Position numbers and translations under genes: made by a program. Positions 16,250-24,329 of a stretch of DNA of 54,103 bases are shown piece by piece; position 1 is the stretch's first letter; each line of letters begins with the position of its first letter. Source of the stretch: Bradyrhizobium sp. STM 3843. GTDB taxonomy: Bacteria > Pseudomonadota > Alphaproteobacteria > Rhizobiales > Xanthobacteraceae. The DNA is taken from the NCBI RefSeq assembly GCF_000239815.1, contig NZ_CAFK01000316.1:1-54103 (forward strand), written 5' to 3'. The notes below the pieces were generated by a model. That model was not told the origin of the DNA. It was given only the letters and a program-made list of their open reading frames with translations, and searched no databases.

Positions 16250-19200
16250 ATGAATGCCATCGGGCGGGCAAAATCGGCGAATTTTAACTTTCTTGCGAAA
16301 CGCTATCCAGATTTGGAACGCGTGGGCGCTCTTTGCGAACATTACTTCACATCTGATCCTATCGTCGCACTGATCCACCTTCGCCAATTCGGCGAACTAT
16401 TGGCCCAAATGCTTGCCGCGCGGTCCGGCGTTTTGACGGACGCGCGGGAACAACAGGCCGACTTGCTGCGCCGTCTTCGCGTTGAGGCAAGTTACCCGCC
16501 AAGTGTGCTGGAGCTATTCCACCAAATTCGAGTGGACGGTAACGCCGCCACACACCGCCGTGAGGGCGATCACGCCAAGGCCTTGGCTTGCCTCAAGATG
16601 GCTCGGCAGCTTGGCATCTGGTTCTACCGAACGTTCGATGATCGCAACTTCAAGTCCGGCCCATTTCAGCCGCCACGACCGCCGGTCGATCCAACCGCCG
16701 AACTTGCCGCCGAACTTAGTAGGCTCAAAGCAGAAAGGGACGCTGCGCTTACCGAAGCGCAACGAGCCAAGGCAATGGCGGCCGAAGCGGAAGCTGCGCG
16801 GTTGGCCGCCGAGGAAGGAGCGGAAGGCGCTGCCGAGGAAAGAAAGGTTTGGGAACAGCTGGCCGCCGAGGCTGAGGCCGCTAAGAATGAACTCTCCCGA
16901 CGACTGATGCGCTTCCAGGAGCATGCAACTTCCTCAGGCCTGAGCGAACGGGGCGATATTTTGTTTCGTCGAGAAGCCTTGGGCGTGGGGTCGCCGCCAC
17001 TCGCCGAACAACTCGTGGGATGGCAGGTCGCCGCTGCCGCGAGCCCCGCCGGTGAAAAGCAAAAGGTTCTCCAGCTTGCGGAAGCAGCTGCTGAGGCCAT
17101 CGATCTTGATGAGGCCGACACGCGCGTGCTCATCGATGAGCAGCTACGTGAGCGCGGGTGGGACGCCGATAGCGTAAATCTACGATATGCCAAGGGGGCG
17201 CGACCCGTCCGGGGCAAATCGTTGGCTATCGCAGAATGGCCGACAAGCAATGGTCCTGCGGACTATGCGATGTTTGTCGGCATGACCTGCGTTGCGTTGG
17301 TAGAGGCCAAACGAAAGCGAAAGAATGTACAGGCGGCCATCGATCAAGCAGGGCGCTATGCACAGGGTTTCGATGTCATCAATGGTGTTGAACATCCGGA
17401 AGGGGGGCCGTGGAAAGTCAGCTCCGCGCCCACCGATAAGCCGCCATTTCGCGTCCCCTTTCTCTTCGCCACCAATGGGCGGCCTTATCTCAAGCAGGTT
17501 GAGACGCAGAGCGGCATCTGGTTTCGCGACGCTCGCAATCCAACGAACCTTCGGCGTGCCCTCACCGATTGGCCGACACCCGAAGGCTTGATGGCTGAAC
17601 TGAACATCGACAGGCAGGCAGCCCAGGAGCGCCTCGCGTCACTGCCAATCGAGTTTGGGTTTCCGCTCCGTGATTATCAAAAGCGTGCCATCCGCACTGT
17701 CGAGACGACGCTCGCAGACGACGCCAATCGCAGAATGCTCCTCGCGATGGCGACGGGAACCGGCAAGACGAGGCTGGCTGTCGCGCTATTGTACCGTTTG
17801 TTGGAGACGAAACGCTTCCGTCGCGTGTGTTTCGTTGTGGATCGTCACGCCCTCGGCGAGCAAGCCGCCACAGAGTTCAAAACAACCCGCATCGTGAGCG
17901 CTCGGACTTTCGCTGACATCTTTGGCTTGAAGGAACTTGGCGATGTCGTTCCAGAAACGGCTACAAAGGTTCATATCTGCACAATTCAGAGCTTGGTAAA
18001 ACGGGTCTTGTTGGCGAACGAAACAGAGGAAATTCCACCCGTCGATCAGTACGACCTGATGGTGGTCGATGAATGCCACCGGGGCTATTTGCTCGATCGA
18101 GAAATGTCCGACGCCGAAATGTCATTCCGCAATGAGGCTGACTACGTCTCGAAATATCGCCGCATCTTGGAGCACTTCGATGCGGTGAAGATCGGCTTGA
18201 CCGCGACGCCTGCGCTGCACACGGTTCAAATATTCGGTGAGCCAATCTTCACATATTCGTATCGCGAAGCAGTCGTCGATGGCTACCTGATTGATCATGA
18301 TCCGCCCACCCGCATAGAGACAGAGCTTTCGCGAGACGGTATCCATTTTGCGAGGGGCGATCAGCTGTCCTTCTTGGATACCGCAACCGGGAAAATCGAT
18401 CTAACCCACGCTCCTGACGATCTTGACTTTGAGGTCGGTGATTTCAATCGCCGTGTGATAACACGTCCATTTAATCGTGTTGTTTGTGATGAACTGGCCA
18501 AACACATCGACCCATCGCTGCCTGGGAAGACCCTGATTTTTGCCGCCTCTGATGGCCATGCGGATATCGTAGTGGATGAACTGAAAAAGGCCTTTGTTCG
18601 CCGTTACGGCTCGGTTGATGATGCCGCTGTCGCAAAGATTACTGGAAGCGTGGACAATCCGGGGCAACTTATCCGCAGCTTTCGAAATGATGTTTCGCCC
18701 TCTGTGGCGGTAACGGTTGATCTGCTAACAACCGGCGTGGACGTTCCGAAGATCGAAAATCTCGTCTTCATTCGTCGCGTCGCCAGCCGCATTTTGTACG
18801 ACCAGATGTTGGGTCGCGCCACGCGTCTCTGTCCTGAAATAGGGAAGGAGACTTTCCGAATTTTTGACGCCGTCGGCATTTACGAGGCGCTCCAACCATT
18901 GACGTCGATGAAGCCAGTTGTGGTCAACCCGAAACTGACACTGACCCAGCTCTTGGAGCAATTCGCTCGGGTAGCCGCTCCTGCGCACCGACAGCAGTTG
19001 CGCGACGAGATATTGGTGAAGCTGCAAAGAACGCTTACGAAGCTGTCTTCTGAAGCGCATGAGGTGTATCAGAACACGGCAGGAGAGCCGGTGCAGACGA
19101 CCCTCGACCGTCTGCGGCACGAACCCCTAGACGCAATGGCGAACTGGATCAAAAGCAAGCCCGGTCTTGGCCCCATTCTGGATTGGAGACCTGAGGGTGG

Positions 19201-19786
19201 AAAACCAATCCCGCTTCCGATTTCCGAACACCCCGATAAGGTCGTCGCCGCCACGACCGGGTACGGCCCAACGACCAAGCCGGAAGATTTCCTCAGTTCG
19301 TTCGAAAAGTTCATACGTGAGAACGTTAACAAGGTTGCTGCGTTGCAGGCTGTCGTGCAGCGTCCACGCGAATTAACTAGAGATGCATTGAAGACGCTTC
19401 GGATGGAGCTTGGTCAGCAAGGCTTCTCCGAGCAGGCGCTTAGAACCGCGTGGAAGCAGGCGAAAAACCAGGACATTGCCGCAACCATTGTTGGTTTCGT
19501 TCGCCAAGCAGCCCTCGGTGATCCGCTCGTGCCTTGGGCAGATCGCGTACGCGCCGCAGTTGATCGTATCCTTGCGCAGAGAACTTGGAGTGAGCCGCAG
19601 CGCAAATGGCTGGAGCGCATCGGCAAGGCGGTGGCGCAGGTAGGTGTTGCAGATCGGGCCGTTTTGGATGAAGAGCAATTTCGAGAAGAGACCGGCGGCT
19701 TCGCGCGATTGAACCGCATCTTCGATGGTCGGCTGGACGCTATTCTCGGCGATATCAATGACGAGCTTTGGAGTAGATCGGCATGA
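16250..19786 (+). CDS. hsdR: Type I restriction enzyme, R subunit (HsdR)
   Basis: A 1178-aa translocase-nuclease of a type I restriction-modification complex. Seen, in order: an N-terminal DUF4145-like helical domain (about residues 10-110), an Ala/Glu/Lys-rich coiled coil (about 160-225), an HsdR nuclease domain with PD-(D/E)xK residues Asp338 and Glu352-Ala-Lys354, a superfamily 2 helicase with Walker A MATGTGKT (500-507) and DECH box (607-610), and an EcoEI-type C-terminal region. Catalytic motifs are intact. The start could be 16220 (AGGGGA upstream) or 16145; 16250 fits where family homology begins. The last 4 nt overlap hsdM. Confidence 0.93.
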   Translation: MNAIGRAKSANFNFLAKRYPDLERVGALCEHYFTSDPIVALIHLRQFGELLAQMLAARSGVLTDAREQQADLLRRLRVEASYPPSVLELFHQIRVDGNAATHRREGDHAKALACLKMARQLGIWFYRTFDDRNFKSGPFQPPRPPVDPTAELAAELSRLKAERDAALTEAQRAKAMAAEAEAARLAAEEGAEGAAEERKVWEQLAAEAEAAKNELSRRLMRFQEHATSSGLSERGDILFRREALGVGSPPLAEQLVGWQVAAAASPAGEKQKVLQLAEAAAEAIDLDEADTRVLIDEQLRERGWDADSVNLRYAKGARPVRGKSLAIAEWPTSNGPADYAMFVGMTCVALVEAKRKRKNVQAAIDQAGRYAQGFDVINGVEHPEGGPWKVSSAPTDKPPFRVPFLFATNGRPYLKQVETQSGIWFRDARNPTNLRRALTDWPTPEGLMAELNIDRQAAQERLASLPIEFGFPLRDYQKRAIRTVETTLADDANRRMLLAMATGTGKTRLAVALLYRLLETKRFRRVCFVVDRHALGEQAATEFKTTRIVSARTFADIFGLKELGDVVPETATKVHICTIQSLVKRVLLANETEEIPPVDQYDLMVVDECHRGYLLDREMSDAEMSFRNEADYVSKYRRILEHFDAVKIGLTATPALHTVQIFGEPIFTYSYREAVVDGYLIDHDPPTRIETELSRDGIHFARGDQLSFLDTATGKIDLTHAPDDLDFEVGDFNRRVITRPFNRVVCDELAKHIDPSLPGKTLIFAASDGHADIVVDELKKAFVRRYGSVDDAAVAKITGSVDNPGQLIRSFRNDVSPSVAVTVDLLTTGVDVPKIENLVFIRRVASRILYDQMLGRATRLCPEIGKETFRIFDAVGIYEALQPLTSMKPVVVNPKLTLTQLLEQFARVAAPAHRQQLRDEILVKLQRTLTKLSSEAHEVYQNTAGEPVQTTLDRLRHEPLDAMANWIKSKPGLGPILDWRPEGGKPIPLPISEHPDKVVAATTGYGPTTKPEDFLSSFEKFIRENVNKVAALQAVVQRPRELTRDALKTLRMELGQQGFSEQALRTAWKQAKNQDIAATIVGFVRQAALGDPLVPWADRVRAAVDRILAQRTWSEPQRKWLERIGKAVAQVGVADRAVLDEEQFREETGGFARLNRIFDGRLDAILGDINDELWSRSA

Positions 19787-21261
19787 CGAACGATGGCACC
19801 ACACAGGGCATCGTGCAAAAGTTATGGAGCCTCTGCAATATTCTTCGCGACGATGGCATCACTTACCAAGCCTACGTTACCGAGCTTACGTTCCTCCTGT
19901 TCCTCAAGATGATGCAGGAGACCAAGCGGGAAGACGCATTGCCAAAAGGGTATCGCTGGGGCGATCTGATCAAGCGCGAAGGCGAAGAGCTTCTGACCCA
20001 TTACCGCGCTTTGCTGCTCAAACTTGGTACTGGCGGCAGCGGAATGGTGCGCGACATTTTTACCGACGCGCAAACTTCGCTACGCAAGCCCACGAACCTG
20101 AGAACGCTGGTGTCGGAAATTGACAAGCTGGATTGGTTCTCCGCAAGGCGCGAAGGATTGGGCGATCTTTATGAAGGTCTCCTGCAGAAAAACGCGGGGG
20201 AAAAGAAATCTGGTGCCGGTCAATATTTCACGCCAAGACCGCTGATTGATTGCGCAGTCAGATTGCTCAAGCCGAGGCACGGTGAAATCGTTCAGGACCC
20301 GGCGGCAGGAACTGGCGGCTTTCTCGTCGCCGCTGATCGCTACATCAAGGACGCCACGGACGACCTGTTCAACCTATCGCCTGCGCAACAGGCCTTTCAG
20401 CGGACGCAGGCCTTCGTCGGGCTGGAACTCGTGCTTGATGCCCATCGGCTGCTGCTGATGAACCTCATGCTTCATGGCATCGAAGGGACAGGCGTGGCGG
20501 TCGGAGATACGCTTAGTCCCGATGGCGAGCGGCTGCCGAAGGCTGATCTGATCCTGACAAACCCGCCATTCGGAACCAAGAAGGGTGGTGGTCGCCCAAC
20601 GCGCTCGGACTTCTCCATCACCGCCGACATTTCGAACAAGCAATTGGCGTTCATCGAGCATGTTGTCCGCAGTCTCAAGCCGGGAGGGCGCGCGGCGGTA
20701 GTTGTGCCCGACAACGTTTTGTTCGAGGACAATACAGGGCAGCGGCTCCGAACCTGGCTGATGGATTTATGTAATCTGCACACAATGTTGCGATTGCCGA
20801 CTGGCATCTTCTACGCGCAGGGCGTCAAGACCAACTTGCTGTTCTTTCAGCGCGGCAAGAACGATAAGGCCAACACTAAGGCTCTGTGGGTCTTTGATAT
20901 GCGAGCGGACGCGCCTGCGTTTGGCAAAACGCGTACGCTGTCCGTACGCGACTTCGCGGAATTCGAAAGGGCATACGGTAATGATCCTAACGGCGGAACG
21001 AAGCGCAAGGATCAGGGTTCGGAAGGACGCTTTCGTTGCTTTACGCGGGAAGAGATCAAGGCTCGAAATGACAATCTCGATATTTCGTGGCTGCGCGATA
21101 CAGAGGCTGATACCGAAGAGCACCTCACAGAGCCAGAAGACATCGCGGCCGCTATTGTCGGACATTTGAAAGCGGCTTTGGAGGAAATTGAGGGTCTGTC
21201 AGAAGAATTGGAGCCCGATAGCGTTGAACAGGCGGCCTCCTTGGTGGAGGCGGCGGAGTGA
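19783..21261 (+). CDS. hsdM: Type I DNA methyltransferase M subunit (HsdM)
   Basis: A 492-aa N6-adenine methyltransferase subunit. Seen: an N-terminal HsdM helical domain (LWSLCNILRDDGITYQAYVTEL), then the N6-MTase domain with the AdoMet site DPAAGTGGF (residues 172-180) and the catalytic NPPF motif (260-263). The C-terminal acidic helix would contact HsdS. The ATG overlaps the hsdR stop (ATGA) and the gene's own stop overlaps the hsdS start. This fixes the order R-M-S and implies translational coupling. Full-length and probably active; it protects host DNA. Confidence 0.96.
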   Translation: MTNDGTTQGIVQKLWSLCNILRDDGITYQAYVTELTFLLFLKMMQETKREDALPKGYRWGDLIKREGEELLTHYRALLLKLGTGGSGMVRDIFTDAQTSLRKPTNLRTLVSEIDKLDWFSARREGLGDLYEGLLQKNAGEKKSGAGQYFTPRPLIDCAVRLLKPRHGEIVQDPAAGTGGFLVAADRYIKDATDDLFNLSPAQQAFQRTQAFVGLELVLDAHRLLLMNLMLHGIEGTGVAVGDTLSPDGERLPKADLILTNPPFGTKKGGGRPTRSDFSITADISNKQLAFIEHVVRSLKPGGRAAVVVPDNVLFEDNTGQRLRTWLMDLCNLHTMLRLPTGIFYAQGVKTNLLFFQRGKNDKANTKALWVFDMRADAPAFGKTRTLSVRDFAEFERAYGNDPNGGTKRKDQGSEGRFRCFTREEIKARNDNLDISWLRDTEADTEEHLTEPEDIAAAIVGHLKAALEEIEGLSEELEPDSVEQAASLVEAAE

Positions 21262-22568
21262 GTATGCGACCGGAAGGGTGGGTAAGTACGAAGATTGGCG
21301 ATCTATGCCATCTGGTAAATGGGATGGCGTTCAAGCCCTCAGACTGGAGCAAAAAGGGGCTGCCTATAATTCGCATTCAAAATCTCAACCGACCGAATGC
21401 CACGTTTAACTATTTCGACGGGCCGGTACGCGAGAGGTTTTTGGTTCGGAATGGCGATCTTTTGTTTGCTTGGTCTGGCACCCCAGGGACATCCTTTGGG
21501 GCTCACACCTGGAATGGACCCAACGCGGTACTAAACCAACACATCTTCAACGTTCGCTATAATGATCGGGTAGTTGATAAGACGTTTTTTAGATACGCCA
21601 TCAACCAAACACTCGACGAACAAATCGCAAAAGCCCATGGTGGGGTTGGTCTGCGCCACGTTACCAAAGGGAAATTTGAAGAAACAGAGATCGCGCTCCC
21701 GCCGATATCGGAGCAGCGGCGGATCGCGTCAAAGATCGACAGGTTGACCGCAAAATCCCGGCGGGCACGTGATCAACTCGATCACCTACCTCGACTTGTA
21801 GAAAAATATAAGCAGGCCATCTTAGCCGCCGCTTTTCAAGGTGAATTGTCGCGAGAATGGCGTGTCAAGCAGGGTAGCTTCAACGAGCTAAGAACCGGCT
21901 ACCTAAATGACCTAATCGAGACGCCGATCAGGAATGGTCTTTCCATTCGTGGGAGCGACGAGCCGCCCGGCGTTCGGTCACTCAAACTAAGTGCATTGCG
22001 GGCTCGTATTACCGACATGTCTGATGTTCGCTTTCTCCCAATAGAGGAAGCGCAGGTTCGTCGCTTTGAATTGCAGGAGGGTGACGTTCTTGTTGTTCGC
22101 GGTAATGGAACTAAATCACTGGTTGGAAGAGCATCGATAGTTCCCCAGGTGATACAGCCCACAATCTTTCCAGATACAGCATTTCGTATCCGACCCGCAT
22201 TGGACCGTGCAGACCCCCATTGGCTCGCCCTTATTTGGAATGCGCCACAAGTGCGCATCCAGATAGAGGATGCCGCAAAAACCACCGCTGGCATCTGGAA
22301 GGTTTCACAGGCGGATTTGTCCGGAATTGAGCTTCTCATTCCCGCTGTTGAAGAACAGCGGGTAATCGTGCAGCTGGTCCAAAAAGCGTTCACTTGGGTT
22401 GAGCGGATCGCGTCTGAGACCTCCAGCGCGCGCAAGTTGGTCGATTACCTCGACCGAGCCATCCTCGCCAAAGCATTCCGAGGCGAGCTTGTGCCGCAGG
22501 ACCCGAATGATGAGCCAGCGATCAGCCTGTTAGAGCGGATCAAGGCGGAACGCGTTGTTGAAAAATGA
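21258..22568 (+). CDS. hsdS: Type I restriction specificity subunit (HsdS)
   Basis: A 436-aa subunit that determines the recognition sequence. Seen: two target-recognition domains, each followed by a coiled-coil spacer. The spacers are internal repeats: EQRRIASKIDRL with YKQAILAAAFQGEL after TRD1, and EEQRVIVQLVQKA with LDRAILAKAFRGEL after TRD2. This gives a bipartite target. It begins with GTG overlapping the hsdM stop (GTGA), or ATG at 21264. Intact at both ends. Codon use is more A/T-rich than in the backbone. It converges with the PD-(D/E)xK gene 249 bp downstream. Confidence 0.93.
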   Translation: MSMRPEGWVSTKIGDLCHLVNGMAFKPSDWSKKGLPIIRIQNLNRPNATFNYFDGPVRERFLVRNGDLLFAWSGTPGTSFGAHTWNGPNAVLNQHIFNVRYNDRVVDKTFFRYAINQTLDEQIAKAHGGVGLRHVTKGKFEETEIALPPISEQRRIASKIDRLTAKSRRARDQLDHLPRLVEKYKQAILAAAFQGELSREWRVKQGSFNELRTGYLNDLIETPIRNGLSIRGSDEPPGVRSLKLSALRARITDMSDVRFLPIEEAQVRRFELQEGDVLVVRGNGTKSLVGRASIVPQVIQPTIFPDTAFRIRPALDRADPHWLALIWNAPQVRIQIEDAAKTTAGIWKVSQADLSGIELLIPAVEEQRVIVQLVQKAFTWVERIASETSSARKLVDYLDRAILAKAFRGELVPQDPNDEPAISLLERIKAERVVEK

Positions 22569-22816
22569 GAGAGGTGAACAGGCTGGAAACGGCTGCATAA
22601 GCGTCATGACCCCAAGATCGCTATGCGTTCTAAAGAAGCGCCCGAAATGCTTGTCGAGCTTCGGGGCATACCGTGGCATGGAGAAGGCCGTGCAGCGTAC
22701 TATGCGATCCGTCTTGGGCGGATATTGAAAATCAAACGATGGTCAAAGCGCCTTCTATGATCATCGACGGCCCCCAAATCGTTGCCAGGAGTTTCATCGG
22801 GCTGACCGGCCGGGCT

Positions 22817-24259
22817 TCACGAGTTTCCATCGGCGATCAATGCCACATCTAGTTCTTTTGCCGACAAAGCACGCCCGAGCTTAGTCCGCGATGCCTCAGG
22901 AGCCTTCCAGTGAACGCCAGGTCTCCCTTCCGTGTCGGACGGAAGAAGGGTTCCATGCTCCAAAGGCCGAGTATCAGGAGAAACGGCGAACCATTGGACT
23001 GTCTCATCGATGGCCCAAACCTCGTCGGGCGCTGGGTCCGGCGCGAAGTAATGGCAGTAGACGACCTGGAGTCCTGACTGTCCCCGCTCAAACTTGCACG
23101 CGGTTTCAATGATCTTCTCGAACCTTCTTTGCTCGATCTGATCTTCGCCGAGCGCTTCAAATCCAATATGAACCACTCCCGAGACATCCGCCGGTAACTG
23201 CGAGTTAGCTTCCGAAAGTCGCTTCATAATGTCTCTTGCCTTCTTGTCTATCGCTTCTTCCGACGCGCTGATCCATCGACAGGCGGTCGCAAAGTTGACC
23301 CCGCTCAGAAAGTGAGGGTTCGATGCGGGCTTCGCGCTAATGATCATAAGCGTGTTGTCGGAACGCTCGTAGCGCCCCATCAGTAACTCGCTAAACTTGG
23401 GGCTTGGATGCAGCAGATGCCCCTTCTCTTGTATGGCCCGTTGAAGAGGCTCCAGGCTCAAATTCTGAATTGTGCCCTCCGCAATCCTGTCGATCCAACC
23501 GTTATAGCTGACCGACCTTCGCAAAAACCTCTCAGTCTTTTGCAACAGGTAATCATCAGGAACGTCCTTAAGCTCGACTTTGAACTTAACGTCCAAGATT
23601 GCGTTGCAACGCTGACGTACTAATAGCAAGCATGGCTCTTTCCAAAGCTCACGCATGCGCGCTCGTTCTTCCTCGTGGTATTCTCCTCCTTCCATGCGCT
23701 TGCATTCGATCGCCCATTTCTTGCCTTTGAGTTCGACATCGAGGTCATGAGATTTGGCCTGGCCGGGCGTCTGGTCCCTGAAGGCAACCTTGGCACCCTC
23801 GCGAGCGTATGCAGCGGCCACCAGCATCTCAAACAGAGGGCCGTTCGGCTGTCCCTTATCAGAACCGACTAACTTCGCAGCACGGGCGGCGAAACCATCG
23901 ACCTTCAGCAAGAGGTCGAGAGCGGCCCCAATCGCCGTAAAGATGGGAATTACACGACTGCCATATATCGGGTCGTAATTCCAAGGGTGATCAGTGAACG
24001 CTTCCGCTAAAAATAGCTGCCACCCAAAGAGATCGCGGCTATCGAAAAATCTGCCTTTGCCCGTGGGGTCTACGGCTTCGCCGATCAAGCTAGAGTAGAA
24101 CCATTGTGCTATTGCAAGACGCCGATCTCTCCACTCTTCGGGTGTGATTAGCGATCGAAAGAATTCGGCAGCCCGCTTAACATTGGGTGCCTCGCCGTAC
24201 ATCGGCTTTTCCCCCTCCCGCAGCGAAAACATGTCCCGTGGGTACTTTAGCTTTGACAT
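22817..24259 (-). CDS. PD-(D/E)xK nuclease-fold protein, candidate defence effector
   Basis: 480 aa, no named family recognised. Seen: a helical N-terminal region (1-135), then a PD-(D/E)xK-type signature with Glu144 (GPLFEML), Asp172/Asp174 (HDLDVEL) and Glu185-Cys-Lys187 (AIECKRM). This is the spacing of restriction endonuclease-like folds. A C-terminal region of about 280 residues could hold target or partner recognition. No transmembrane segments. It starts 70 bp after the DUF262/AlbA_2 gene on the same strand, so the two probably form an operon. Catalysis is inferred from the motif; a structural or recognition role is possible. Confidence 0.8.
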   Translation of the reverse strand: MSKLKYPRDMFSLREGEKPMYGEAPNVKRAAEFFRSLITPEEWRDRRLAIAQWFYSSLIGEAVDPTGKGRFFDSRDLFGWQLFLAEAFTDHPWNYDPIYGSRVIPIFTAIGAALDLLLKVDGFAARAAKLVGSDKGQPNGPLFEMLVAAAYAREGAKVAFRDQTPGQAKSHDLDVELKGKKWAIECKRMEGGEYHEEERARMRELWKEPCLLLVRQRCNAILDVKFKVELKDVPDDYLLQKTERFLRRSVSYNGWIDRIAEGTIQNLSLEPLQRAIQEKGHLLHPSPKFSELLMGRYERSDNTLMIISAKPASNPHFLSGVNFATACRWISASEEAIDKKARDIMKRLSEANSQLPADVSGVVHIGFEALGEDQIEQRRFEKIIETACKFERGQSGLQVVYCHYFAPDPAPDEVWAIDETVQWFAVSPDTRPLEHGTLLPSDTEGRPGVHWKAPEASRTKLGRALSAKELDVALIADGNS

Positions 24260-24329
24260 TTGCGTGCCCTGATCGCGCGGGGATATCGACTGGGAGCCGA
24301 CAAAGGGAGTGACTGGTTCTCGTCTGCTC

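Noticed and set aside
22569..22816. A hidden gene or terminator between hsdS and the convergent nuclease gene
   Set aside because: No frame with a start, ribosome site and plausible composition, and no strong hairpin with a T-run, was found.
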